DNA from: Pontibacter beigongshangensis
GTDB lineage: Bacteria; Bacteroidota; Bacteroidia; Cytophagales; Hymenobacteraceae
Length of the DNA stretch: 64,000 bases
Direction of reading: 5' to 3'
Assembly (NCBI RefSeq): GCF_014332515.1
Contig: NZ_VFSD01000027.1
Coordinates: 1 to 64,000 of the forward strand
Positions within the stretch are counted from its first letter, which is position 1; every line of letters starts with the position of its first letter. The notes below the pieces were generated by a model. That model was not told where the DNA came from, made no database searches, and saw nothing but the letters and a program-made list of their open reading frames with translations. The translations under genes and the position numbers were made by a program. Below are positions 17,518-25,834 of the stretch, piece by piece.

Positions 17518-18081
17518 ATGTTGCCAGTCCAGCCAAAGTCCACAGCAGTAATCACCAGATCGTCTCTGTACGGAGATGCGACCACCCGCTTTGTGGCTTT
17601 TCTTATCGACTCTACGCTGTTGGTGTTTTTTTTCTCCATTAGCTTTTATTCGGCAGACGATCATCCGGAGCTTATGTTTACCTGGAACAAGCACTTAGTT
17701 CAGAGTAACCTGTCGCCGGCAATAGCTGCGTCAATCCTGAAGTCGGTTTTCCTGAACCCTTACTTCCTGGTGATGCACTGGCTCTACTACACCTTGCTGG
17801 AGGCCTCGCCGCGGCAGGCAACCATCGGTAAATTTGTGCTGGGCCTGCAGGTATCAGACCTGCGCGGCAAAAAAATGAACCTGCTTAAATCCAATTACCG
17901 CTATATAGTCAAGCTACTTCTTTCTGCCCCTCTTTTCCTGGGCTTTTTGCTCGTTATAAACAAACGTCGCAAGCAAACCCTTTACGATTTCATAGCCAGA
18001 ACCGTCGTGACAACAAGCCAGACATCAGGGAAAAGCACAAATACAACCCTAAACCACCTGAAATTTATCTCGTATAACTAA
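17518..18081 (+). CDS. RDD family membrane protein
   Basis: A small integral membrane protein of the RDD family. The first span begins with TTRFVAFLIDSTLLVFFF (residues about 22-39), holding the Arg...Asp pattern that names the family. A second span is FLVMHWLYYTLLEASP. The TIGKFVLGLQVSDLRGKK loop is the characteristic link before the third span (LLLSAPLFLGFLLVI). It ends in a polar tail. RDD proteins have been linked to Na+/H+ antiport or ion stress in some bacteria, but most have no proven role. It is followed after 43 bp by the SPW-repeat gene on the same strand. Confidence 0.8.
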   Translation: MLPVQPKSTAVITRSSLYGDATTRFVAFLIDSTLLVFFFSISFYSADDHPELMFTWNKHLVQSNLSPAIAASILKSVFLNPYFLVMHWLYYTLLEASPRQATIGKFVLGLQVSDLRGKKMNLLKSNYRYIVKLLLSAPLFLGFLLVINKRRKQTLYDFIARTVVTTSQTSGKSTNTTLNHLKFISYN

Positions 18082-18094
18082 GCTTGAAATTAAA

Positions 18095-18120
18095 TTGAAA
18101 GGAGGGATTGAAAGGAGGGA
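18095..18120 (+). promoter_or_regulatory. tandem 13-bp repeat with consensus Shine-Dalgarno
   Basis: The unit TTGAAAGGAGGGA is present twice in tandem (18095-18107 and 18108-18120). The second AGGAGGG ends 5 nt before the ATG at 18125, which decides that start over the in-frame TTG at 18095. A strong SD is unusual in Bacteroidota, where most genes lack one. Confidence 0.7.
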
Positions 18121-18124
18121 AATT

Positions 18125-18514
18125 ATGAGATTTATTCCAACCCGTTTTCATGGGATTTTAGATTACATAGTTGGTCTTTTACTTATTGCCTCCCCATGGC
18201 TGTTTAACTTTGCTGCTGGTGGCGCAGAAACCTGGGTACCTGTTATAATTGGTATCGTGGTGCTGCTGCAGACAATCATGACCGACTTTGAAGTAGGTGT
18301 CATCAGAAAAATACCGATGCAGACACACCTGATGATGGACTTTGGCATTGGCGTGATTCTGGCCATTTCGCCTTGGCTGTTCGGCTTTGCCGATGTAGTG
18401 TATACGCCTCACCTGATTTTTGGTATCTTCTCTATTCTGGCATCGCTCACCACGCACCGGGTGCCGAGCGCCGCTTACCGGACTAACCATGTGCAGGACA
18501 ACCCTCTCAGGTAG
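18125..18514 (+). CDS. SPW-repeat membrane protein
   Basis: A 129-residue membrane protein with two copies of a repeat whose hallmark is SPW: LLIASPWLFNF and ILAISPWLFGF, each in a hairpin of two hydrophobic helices. This is the layout of SPW-repeat proteins, small four-span proteins of unknown role. The start at 18125 is chosen over the TTG at 18095 because a consensus Shine-Dalgarno (AGGAGGG) ends 5 nt before it and MRFIPTRFHGILDY is the usual family start. It lies 43 bp after the RDD gene and is closed by a strong intrinsic terminator, so the two may share a transcript. Confidence 0.85.
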   Translation: MRFIPTRFHGILDYIVGLLLIASPWLFNFAAGGAETWVPVIIGIVVLLQTIMTDFEVGVIRKIPMQTHLMMDFGIGVILAISPWLFGFADVVYTPHLIFGIFSILASLTTHRVPSAAYRTNHVQDNPLR

Positions 18515-18546
18515 CAAAACAAGCTGATTGTTAAACGAATTACCGG

Positions 18547-18584
18547 AAGCAGGCTGATTTCTACATCAGCCTGCTTTTATTTTA
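18547..18584 (+). terminator. intrinsic terminator after the SPW-repeat gene
   Basis: A perfect 12-bp stem, AAGCAGGCTGAT and its complement, around TTCTAC and followed by TTATTTTA. Confidence 0.85.
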
Positions 18585-18620
18585 CCCTCCCCTAAGCGCA
18601 GAATTCACTAAATTTACACC

Positions 18621-20498
18621 ATGAATTATTTATCTGCAGAAAACCTCTCCAAAAGCTTTGGCGACCGTTGGTTGTTCAGGAACCAGAACTTTGGTATAAA
18701 CCAGGGGCAGCGCATTGCCCTGGTGGGCGTAAACGGCTCCGGCAAAACCACCCTTTTGAACATTCTGGCCGGTAAGCTGCCGCCCGATGAAGGAAATGTG
18801 AGCACCCGCAAAGGCATTACCGTGAGCTACCTCGGCCAGAACCCCGAGTTTAACGAGGAGCTGACCGTGCAGCAAAGCATTTTTTCAGGGCAGAGCGATG
18901 TGTTGGATGTCATAAGAGATTATGAGGCGGCCATTGCCAACCCCAATACCAGCGGCGACGCCATGCAAAAGCTCATGGAGCGCATGGACGAGCTGCAGGC
19001 CTGGGACTTTGAGGTTCGGGTAAAGCAGATTCTGTCGAAGCTGGGCATCAACAACCTGGACCAATATATTAAGTCGCTTTCGGGTGGCCAGCGCAAGCGC
19101 GTGGCCATGGCGCGGGTACTCATAGAGGAGCCCGACCTGCTCATCCTCGACGAACCTACCAACCACCTGGACCTTGATACGATAGAGTGGCTCGAGAACC
19201 TGCTCTCCACCCAGAACACTACTCTGCTCATGGTGACGCACGATCGCTACTTCCTCGACAAAGTAGCCAACGAAGTGGCAGAGCTTGATGGCGGTAACCT
19301 CTACAGCTACAAGGGCAACTACAGCTATTTTGTGGAGAAAAAGGCTGAGCGCGAAGAGGCTTCGGTGGCCGAAACAGAGAAGGCCCGCAACCTGATGCGA
19401 AAGGAGCTCGACTGGATCAGGCGCCAGCCAAAAGCCCGGGGCACCAAAGCAAAATACCGGGTAGATGCCTTTGAGGAACTGAAAGAAAAGGCAGCTAAGA
19501 AAATAGCGGGCCCGCAACTGGAGCTATCCGTAAAAACGACGCGCCAGGGCGGCAAGATCATAGAAGTAGACCACATCTCGAAAAGCTTTGGCGACAAGGT
19601 GATTGTGGATGACTTCTCTTACGTTTTTAAAAAGAAAGACCGCATCGGAGTGGTAGGCCCCAACGGGGCCGGTAAATCGACCTTCCTGAACATGCTCACC
19701 GGAAAGCTCGCCCCCGACAGCGGTACCGTAGATGCCGGCCAGACCACTGTGTTTGGCTACTATACCCAAAACGAACTCACGTTTAAAGAAGATCAGCGGG
19801 TAATCGACATTGTAAAAGACATTGCGGAGGTAGTGGAGATGGCCAACGGCGAGGTAATTACCGCAAGTCAGTTTTTGCAGCACTTCCAGTTTGCACCGCC
19901 CCAGCAGTACACCTTTGTGAGCAAGCTGAGCGGTGGCGAAAAAAGAAGACTCCAGCTGCTGCGCGTGCTCATCCAAAACCCGAACTTCCTGATTCTCGAT
20001 GAGCCGACCAACGACCTGGACATTATTACGCTCAATATTCTAGAGGATTTTCTGCTGAACTTTGGCGGCTGCCTGCTCATCGTGTCGCACGACAGGTATT
20101 TTATGGACAGGCTGGTGGAACACCTGTTCGTGTTTGAGGGCGAAGGCAAAATACGCAACTTCCCTGGCAACTACACCGATTACCGCGAATGGCTGAAGGA
20201 ACAGGAAAGCCAGGAACCAGCGCCAAAGCCTGCTGCTGCCTCGCCGGCCGAACCAGCAAAAGAGCAGCCAACACCTAACAAGCGCAAAGCCACCTACAAC
20301 GAAAAGAAGGAGTACGAGCAGCTGGAGAAAGAAATTGCCCAACTGGAGGCCCGCAGAGCAGAGATCATCGAAACCATGAACGCCGGCACCACCACCGACC
20401 ATGAGCAGCTCACTTCCTGGGCCACCGAAATCGAAAGCATTAACGAGCAGCTCGAGGAGAAAGAGCTCCGGTGGCTGGAACTGTCGGAGCTGATATAG
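18621..20498 (+). CDS. ABC-F family ATPase (Uup-like)
   Basis: A soluble protein with two ABC cassettes and no membrane spans; ABC-F proteins act on ribosomes, or for Uup on DNA and ribosome events. Cassette 1 has GVNGSGKTTLL (about 36-46), LSGGQRKRVAMARVL and LLILDEPTNHLDL. Cassette 2 has GPNGAGKSTFL, LSGGEKRRLQLLRVL and LILDEPTNDLD. The inter-cassette linker is charged. After a Pro/Ala-rich stretch (residues about 530-555) comes a C-terminal coiled coil (YEQLEKEIAQLEARRAEI), which is typical of Uup and separates it from EttA. At 625 residues the length fits Uup. It is monocistronic, with its own terminator. Confidence 0.9.
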   Translation: MNYLSAENLSKSFGDRWLFRNQNFGINQGQRIALVGVNGSGKTTLLNILAGKLPPDEGNVSTRKGITVSYLGQNPEFNEELTVQQSIFSGQSDVLDVIRDYEAAIANPNTSGDAMQKLMERMDELQAWDFEVRVKQILSKLGINNLDQYIKSLSGGQRKRVAMARVLIEEPDLLILDEPTNHLDLDTIEWLENLLSTQNTTLLMVTHDRYFLDKVANEVAELDGGNLYSYKGNYSYFVEKKAEREEASVAETEKARNLMRKELDWIRRQPKARGTKAKYRVDAFEELKEKAAKKIAGPQLELSVKTTRQGGKIIEVDHISKSFGDKVIVDDFSYVFKKKDRIGVVGPNGAGKSTFLNMLTGKLAPDSGTVDAGQTTVFGYYTQNELTFKEDQRVIDIVKDIAEVVEMANGEVITASQFLQHFQFAPPQQYTFVSKLSGGEKRRLQLLRVLIQNPNFLILDEPTNDLDIITLNILEDFLLNFGGCLLIVSHDRYFMDRLVEHLFVFEGEGKIRNFPGNYTDYREWLKEQESQEPAPKPAAASPAEPAKEQPTPNKRKATYNEKKEYEQLEKEIAQLEARRAEIIETMNAGTTTDHEQLTSWATEIESINEQLEEKELRWLELSELI

Positions 20499-20520
20499 AT
20501 AAGACTACACTTTTACAGTA

Positions 20521-20580
20521 AAAAGCGGCAGTTCAGGTTGGAGGCGTTAAAATGCTACTCCGGCCTGACCTGCCGTTTTA
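20521..20580 (+). terminator. terminator-like long imperfect hairpin
   Basis: CGGCAG, CAGG and GGAG pair in order with CTCC, CCTG and CTGCCG, with 2-nt mismatches between blocks; the run TTTTA follows. It lies 22 bp after the ABC-F stop codon. Confidence 0.6.
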
Positions 20581-20590
20581 CCTACATTCA

Positions 20591-20621
20591 GATTATTTGA
20601 ATGAAAAATGCCTTCCAGAGG
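20591..20621 (-). repeat. R element copy 6
   Basis: Reverse CAAAT-subtype copy: GATTATTTGAATGAAAAATG followed by CCTTCCAGAGG. It directly follows the ABC-F terminator hairpin. Confidence 0.8.
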
Positions 20622-20741
20622 ACCTCAGGGTTTTTGCCCTAGCCTTTACCCGTCAGAATCCACTTAATGTACTTAGTAGCAATTCAACAGCGCATGTTGT
20701 AAAGCAAAAAATTCACAGGAGATATGCAATTATTTTGCAGG

Positions 20742-21866
20742 TTATTTTAACCCTTTAACCACTACATAGCTCTTCCGGTTTTGCTGCGCTACACGAACAA
20801 TCTTAGTATTAAAGTCCTTTTGATCATTAACTGTTTCATAAAAATTGTCAAAAAAGCCGAGCGCCTGCCTGCGGTAATTATTATCTAAAGGCTCACAATT
20901 AAGGTAGAGTTTATAAACTTCCGCTTTATGCTTGTTAAACGCACGAATTACTTCCGAATAAATCTCGTCGCTATAAGGGTAGCCTCTAAATAACCTCTGA
21001 CGCACCGATGTAATACCTAGCTCAGGGGGTGGTACAGCATAGGGAGGCGCTACAATACCTGAGTAATCAAAATCATACGGCACAGGAGTAGGTGCCTTTA
21101 AAGAATCTCTGGAAATAAGTTTGATGTTATGCCGGTAAGACACCGACCAATCTGTGTTACCGATCATGTATTGAAAGAATGCCACCCTTGCCATAGCTCG
21201 GGTGTCTGTACTTTCCATGCCTACCCATTTTTCTTTTGGCACGATGGTCCCCTTATTTCTCCTGGCCATCTCGTTATCATCTTCAATCAGGAAGGCATAT
21301 TTTCTCTCAGTTTTTCTCTTGCCATTTACGTCAACATACTCAACCCGGCAGAGCCTGACCCTGAAGCTTTCGCCGGTTATGATGTTGTAGACTTTGTAGG
21401 CCAAATACTCCCGCAATACATAGTCATCTCCAAGGCAGTGGGTAACCAATTTTAGCTTGTTGGCATGTCCAAATACATTGCTCTGTGCCGTTTTCCTGGA
21501 GAAGTTAAGCATTATGGGAGGAAACCTGCAGATGGAGGGGTCGCGGCGGTGGCTTCCTCTAGCCATTACTTTTAGCTCTATTGCCACTTCGGAGCCGGCA
21601 GTATCTTTGTAGGTAAGCGTTGCTTTATGGTACTCCCGCTCCAGGCCCCGATCTTTGAGAAGTTTCTCATAGTCCACAGTGAGCCTAAACTCCAGTATTT
21701 CTTCGGTGGCGAAAAGAGGGTTACTTTCGCTTTGCTGCTGAAAAAAGGGAAAAAGATTAACAGCATAATGCGTATCAGGGGGTATACTATCTTGAGCATG
21801 TTGCTTAAGTGGCAGGCAACAAATCAGAAATATATTGATGAGGAAAAATAGGAGATACTTTCTCAT
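20742..21866 (-). CDS. exported CotH-kinase-like protein
   Basis: A 374-residue secreted protein with a signal peptide (MRKYLLFFLINIFLICCLPL). I assign a distant CotH-like kinase fold from the order of motifs: a DDYVLREYLAYKVYN helix, FLIEDDNEMARRN, MIGNTDWSVSYRHNI and VPYDFDYSG, corresponding to the lysine/acid and D-x-D regions of CotH proteins. CotH phosphorylates spore-coat proteins in Bacillus; bacterial relatives elsewhere have no fixed role. No operon partner: the next gene upstream is 194 bp away. The sequence is visibly more AT-rich than the ABC-F gene, which may reflect transfer. Assignment moderate. Confidence 0.6.
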   Translation of the reverse strand: MRKYLLFFLINIFLICCLPLKQHAQDSIPPDTHYAVNLFPFFQQQSESNPLFATEEILEFRLTVDYEKLLKDRGLEREYHKATLTYKDTAGSEVAIELKVMARGSHRRDPSICRFPPIMLNFSRKTAQSNVFGHANKLKLVTHCLGDDYVLREYLAYKVYNIITGESFRVRLCRVEYVDVNGKRKTERKYAFLIEDDNEMARRNKGTIVPKEKWVGMESTDTRAMARVAFFQYMIGNTDWSVSYRHNIKLISRDSLKAPTPVPYDFDYSGIVAPPYAVPPPELGITSVRQRLFRGYPYSDEIYSEVIRAFNKHKAEVYKLYLNCEPLDNNYRRQALGFFDNFYETVNDQKDFNTKIVRVAQQNRKSYVVVKGLK

Positions 21867-22060
21867 GGCTGCTACTGCTTATCATTTTGCACCCGCCAGG
21901 CTTTTGTGTTAGATGGGATAGGAATGAGGTTGAAAAAGATATGTAACATAAGAACGACTGCCACCTTAAATGCGACTTATAGCCTTAAGCTGTTGGCACC
22001 GGTACCTGTAACTTTCTACCAGAATAGTTGAACGAATGCCTGGAGCAGTTCACTTATTCT

Positions 22061-23188
22061 TTACTTAGCTACATAATTCAGCTTTGTGTCTATAAATAAC
22101 TCTCTGATCGGATGGCCTTGTAATACAGTGGTGTCCAGAACAATGGCTACCTGAACAGAATCTGTTTTTACCGCGAGTCCTACTGGTTCCTTCTGAGATG
22201 CAACTACTATTGTATCCAGCCTTGGCACTATTACTACTGAATCTATCTCAAACTTAAGCAAACGGGCAACCGTCGGGGCTATGTCTTTTAAGGTGTATCG
22301 GGCTTCTACCTCCTTCCCTTTCTTAAAATCGGGGCCCAGCGCCAACAAACTGATGTGTTCGCACCCCTCACAGTTGTCGCCATGGTCTACCCAGCCTCCG
22401 TTTATTTCATTTAAATGCCGGCCATGATCGTTTGTAACAATGAGTGCAGTACTGTTTCTGTAAAATGAATCTCCCTGAAGAAAACCCCAAAGCTCTTTTA
22501 CAAACCTGTCAGAGCGTCCAATGCCTCTTAAATAATAATCCCAGTTACCCGCATGGGCAAAACCGTCTGGCTCCATAAAATTTATTAGCACGAGGCTGGG
22601 TTTGTGCGTTGTTAAAATCTGCTTCGCTTGCAGCATCGTGAGTGAATCTGCCCGGTAGCCAGTGCCTGGCCCAGCTATGCCACAATCTATGGAAGGTATA
22701 AATTTGCCGTTCCATTCCGGATCTGATGTATTAGCCAATATATGGAGCTTATCCTTACTGGAAATAATCCAGGCTGCTGTAGTTGGCTTACCTGTATTTT
22801 TCAGCCAATATTGAAATATGGAGGGGTTTGCAGGTAACTCATCTCCGTAATTATCAATTGGCTGGTTTACGCCGGTGGTGATCACCGCATGACCGGAACT
22901 AGTGTAGGTATAGCCATCATTGTAAAAGTGATTCAGAAAAACGCCGTCCTGCTTCATTTTACCAGACATATTTGGAATAAGTCCGGGTATGTTTGCCCAA
23001 GTCTCTGAATACCTGGGTCCGTCAATAACGATAATAACAACATTTTCAGTTTGCAAAGAATCGGTTTCAGACATGGGGGAAGTACAGGCATGTATAAAAG
23101 CACCAACTAAGACCAAACCAATTCCATTTAACAAGCAGGCCAGGTTGTTAAATCTTATATTTTTGAGTTGAGATACTAAAGACCTCAT
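22061..23188 (-). CDS. alkaline-phosphatase-superfamily lipoprotein
   Basis: A predicted secreted phospho- or sulfo-hydrolase of the alkaline phosphatase superfamily. The metal-binding start is VVIIVIDGPRYSETW, the nucleophile region YTYTSSGHAVITTG (Thr/Ser), and downstream metal ligands appear in MEPDGFAHAG and IVTNDHGRHL, then WVDHGDNC. I place the start at 23188 (MRSLVSQLK) because a signal sequence with an AFIHAC lipobox follows within 35 residues; an upstream in-frame Met 26 codons earlier would bury it. Substrate unknown. No partner gene. It is AT-rich, like the CotH-like gene next to it. Confidence 0.8.
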   Translation of the reverse strand: MRSLVSQLKNIRFNNLACLLNGIGLVLVGAFIHACTSPMSETDSLQTENVVIIVIDGPRYSETWANIPGLIPNMSGKMKQDGVFLNHFYNDGYTYTSSGHAVITTGVNQPIDNYGDELPANPSIFQYWLKNTGKPTTAAWIISSKDKLHILANTSDPEWNGKFIPSIDCGIAGPGTGYRADSLTMLQAKQILTTHKPSLVLINFMEPDGFAHAGNWDYYLRGIGRSDRFVKELWGFLQGDSFYRNSTALIVTNDHGRHLNEINGGWVDHGDNCEGCEHISLLALGPDFKKGKEVEARYTLKDIAPTVARLLKFEIDSVVIVPRLDTIVVASQKEPVGLAVKTDSVQVAIVLDTTVLQGHPIRELFIDTKLNYVAK

Positions 23189-23334
23189 GAGGGAAGTATT
23201 AAGAAAATAGTCAGCTTTTATATAAATATTATACGGAAGTGGCAAAACTAAAGCCACAGAAAGCAAAGCGGCTATCTTAAAATTTTAAGGATGGGAAAAC
23301 GCGCACTTAGCAGCTGTCTACTGCTATAAGTCTT

Positions 23335-23363
23335 CTTACCTTAGCCGATAAGGCTAAGGTAAG
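23335..23363. repeat. perfect 12-bp palindrome
   Basis: CTTACCTTAGCC pairs exactly with GGCTAAGGTAAG around a GATAA loop. No T-run follows on either strand, so it is more like a REP hairpin than a terminator. It shares a GCC-GA-loop-GGC core with the hairpin at 27505-27542. The rest of 23189-23526 shows no gene. Confidence 0.7.
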
Positions 23364-23526
23364 GCACCAAACCTTCTATTTTTGCAAGAGCAATTTCGAA
23401 TAAGAAGACAACCTTACAGCGTCTCTGGCGTGTGGGGCAACACCGCTATTGAATAGAAGATGGAAGTTTGGAACAAGTTGGCTCCGTGGTCTTACACAGA
23501 GCCCACTCTAAAGTTATGGAATTCTG

Positions 23527-24201
23527 TTACTGCGTCAACTCGTGGTTCATGATAAAGCCTACTTTGCTGGTGCGCGAGAGGTGCAGGTTCTCCAGTTTGT
23601 GCTTGTAGGTTATCTTTTCGATGTCGCTTACAGGTTGCCCCATCAGGTCGTTGTTGATGGAGGCAATAATGGCGCTCTCCACCAAAATGCGAAGGACTTT
23701 ATCGGTTATGCGGTTTTTGGAGATGCGGTCGTAGGAAAGCTCCATTTGCTTCACGCCTTCTATGCAGAAATGGTTTTCTATGTTCACGAGCATGCGCCCG
23801 ATCAGGTAGCCCGTATCGTCGAGCCGGTTGTATTTAATGGTGTCGGCCATAAAGTTGTAGGCCATAATGTGGCCGAAGAACCTGCGCTTAAAGTCTTTTT
23901 CCACATAACTGTTACGCATGATCTCGTAGTCGTCCGGGAAGGTGATAATGTTGGAGTGCATCACAAACACAAGCAGGTCGCCGGAGAACTTGATATGAAA
24001 CTCATGTGCACTTATTTCTTTATATTCAATGATAACCTCAGCATTTTGCCGGGTTATTCTGTCTGTCAGCTCCTCCACTACATCCATCGAAATCATTTTC
24101 ATCCGTTCAAATGCTTCTCTGGTGTTGCGGTAGATGGCTTGTTTGGTAATTGATTTTTGCTCTAGCCCATTTATAATATCACTTAATCTGTCTACTTCCA
24201 T
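23527..24201 (-). CDS. conserved-looking hypothetical protein, 224 residues
   Basis: I do not recognise this protein. It is soluble, with no signal peptide and no membrane span. The N-terminal 60 residues are helical and charged (RLSDIINGLEQKSITKQAIY, then TREAFERMKMISMDVVEEL). The centre has a beta-like block (AEVIIEYKEISAHEFHIKF, FVMHSNIITFP), and helices follow (YEIMRNSYVEKDFKRRFFGH). The well-ordered composition and good codon use argue for a real gene. It is monocistronic, lying between yebC and the phosphatase-like lipoprotein on the same strand with gaps over 250 bp. Only one Cys, no metal or nucleotide motif. Confidence 0.8.
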   Translation of the reverse strand: MEVDRLSDIINGLEQKSITKQAIYRNTREAFERMKMISMDVVEELTDRITRQNAEVIIEYKEISAHEFHIKFSGDLLVFVMHSNIITFPDDYEIMRNSYVEKDFKRRFFGHIMAYNFMADTIKYNRLDDTGYLIGRMLVNIENHFCIEGVKQMELSYDRISKNRITDKVLRILVESAIIASINNDLMGQPVSDIEKITYKHKLENLHLSRTSKVGFIMNHELTQ

Positions 24202-24344
24202 AGTTTTTTGTTGTAACCGGATTTAAGAATACTGTTTTTACCGTTATCCTATACAAATGGTTGTTCCAAAATCCTTTATCAGCCCAGGCCGGTTTTGCGC
24301 CTTACCGCCTTCAGTTTCCCTTCGGTGTTCAGTGGTGAGAGCGG

Positions 24345-24376
24345 CTATTATGCTAATAAAAAGCGCCCTCCGGAGG
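24345..24376 (-). repeat. R element copy 7 (degenerate AT half)
   Basis: CTATTATGCTAATAAAAAGC then GCCCTCCGGAGG, followed by CACTGCTGCTGCT. The palindrome and CTG module are intact, while the AT half has diverged. It lies between the yebC stop and the 224-residue gene. Confidence 0.65.
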
Positions 24377-24464
24377 TCATGCACACTGCTGCTGCTCCTG
24401 CCCCGAAGAACTTAAACAACTGTTATTCTTTCTGTTACCAGCGCCAACACTGCTCACCCTCCAG

Positions 24465-25214
24465 CTACCCCAGTTCTGCCATCAGTTCCTCATTCAGCTC
24501 CAGGTTGTGGTAAACCTTTTGCACATCGTCGTCATCTTCCAGGGCATCTATAAACTTTAGTATTTTGCGGAGCGCCTCCAGGTCGTGCACCTCCACGGTG
24601 GTGTTGGGTATGCGCTGCAGTTCTGCTGTTTCCACCTCCAGGGGCAGCTCCTCTACTTTCTTCTGCAGAGAGCCAAAGTCCTCCATGGCGCCGTAAATGG
24701 TGATGTAATCCTCCTCAAACTCCACTTCGTCGGCACCGGCATCAATCAACTCCAGGGTCAGTTCTTCCTCGTCTGCAGGTTGTTCCCCTCTCCGGATCAC
24801 GAACACGCTCTTTCTGTCGAATATAAACTCCAGGGAGCCGTTTGTACTCAGGCTACCATGGTTTTTATTGAAAATGGTGCGCACATTCTGCACCGTTCGG
24901 TTTATGTTGTCTGTGAGGCACTCTACATACACAGCCACCCCGTGGGTGGCATAGCCTTCGTAGGTTACCTCCTGGTAGTTGCCTTCTCCGCCCTCTCCTT
25001 TTTTAATAGCTCTTTCAATATTGTCTTTCGGCATGTTGGCCGCCTTGCTTGTCTGGATGGCCAGGCGCAGGCGCGGATTGCCATCGGGGTCAGGGCCGCC
25101 TTCTTTTACGGCTACCGTTATCTCCTTTATCAGCCGGGTAAAAATTTTAGAGCGTTTGGCGTCTGTGGCCCCTTTCTGTCGTTTTATCTTCGACCATTTG
25201 CTGTGTCCTGCCAT
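24465..25214 (-). CDS. yebC: YebC/PmpR family protein
   Basis: A cytoplasmic protein of the YebC/PmpR family; members act as DNA-binding regulators, and some relieve ribosome stalling on proline-rich stretches. The start MAGHSKWSKIKRQKGATDAK is the family signature, followed by RSKIFTRLIKEITVA and NMPKDNIERAIKKGEG. The acidic C-terminus (ALEDDDDVQKVYHNLELNEEL) is also characteristic. 249 residues is the usual length. Transcribed alone. Which of the two roles applies cannot be read from sequence. Confidence 0.95.
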   Translation of the reverse strand: MAGHSKWSKIKRQKGATDAKRSKIFTRLIKEITVAVKEGGPDPDGNPRLRLAIQTSKAANMPKDNIERAIKKGEGGEGNYQEVTYEGYATHGVAVYVECLTDNINRTVQNVRTIFNKNHGSLSTNGSLEFIFDRKSVFVIRRGEQPADEEELTLELIDAGADEVEFEEDYITIYGAMEDFGSLQKKVEELPLEVETAELQRIPNTTVEVHDLEALRKILKFIDALEDDDDVQKVYHNLELNEELMAELG

Positions 25215-25291
25215 ATAACTTCTTTCTTTATTCCAGATGTCTGGCTTTTGATATGTTCGGGCAAAATAACTAAATTTTTGGCTACTAAAGC

Positions 25292-25327
25292 AAAAGGGCA
25301 GCCGCGCATATAGCGTGGCTGCCCTTT
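25292..25327 (-). terminator. terminator-like hairpin
   Basis: AAAGGGCAGCC pairs exactly with GGCTGCCCTTT around a 13-nt loop. On the minus strand the stem is followed by a short T-run (CCCTTTTGC), suggesting it closes the small reading frame at 25353-25439. Confidence 0.7.
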
Positions 25328-25352
25328 AAGACTGCATCCGGGTAAGTGGATT

Positions 25353-25439
25353 TTATAGCACAAACATGAAGATCGCGTTGATGATGTTAACGCCGATCAA
25401 CAAGGACAAATTCGGTGATTCCTGTATAAATCTTTTCAT
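25353..25439 (-). CDS. possible 28-residue membrane miniprotein
   Basis: A short reading frame, MKRFIQESPNLSLLIGVNII plus NAIFMFVL, with a charged start and one hydrophobic segment (residues 11-28). It is directly followed on its strand by a terminator-like hairpin at 25292-25327, and the hairpin needs a source transcript, which is the main support. No RBS or family is recognised. It could equally be the 3' end of a small RNA. Confidence 0.35.
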   Translation of the reverse strand: MKRFIQESPNLSLLIGVNIINAIFMFVL

Positions 25440-25834
25440 GACTTCATTTTAATAATTACATCTTGCTAAAATCGGCTCCTGCCAACTTCTGTAAACATTA
25501 CGCCCCACAAAAAAAGATGTTACAACGTAATTGAACTTTTTCAACAGCACCGAAAAACCACTATATAGTAAAAACCTAATTTTTAAGCGAAAATGTGGCT
25601 AACCAAGCACAAAGCTGACAGCTGAACCCTTGTTTAAATTGCATTTAAGCATTCAGAAAATAAATTAAACAAGCCTACTGCAACTATATCCGGCAATTTT
25701 TGCTTATTATAAAACAAAGACTTCCAGAGGCTTTTCCGTTACTGCGAAATCAGTAAAGTAATTTTCGTATATTTACATACCATTAACATGCTGCAGAAGC
25801 AGCACGCATACAGATCATTAAAATTATTTATATT
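25440..25834. other. 395-bp spacer upstream of the DEAD-box helicase gene
   Basis: AT-rich divergent spacer. No gene and no R element. It presumably holds the helicase promoter and leader, but no TAnnTTTG match with a well-placed -33 box stands out (TAATTTTC near 25760 is the nearest). Confidence 0.4.

Noticed and set aside
17310..17639. 109-codon minus-strand reading frame
   Set aside because: Overlaps the start of the RDD gene by about 120 bp, has no recognisable family and no supporting signals; taken as a shadow.
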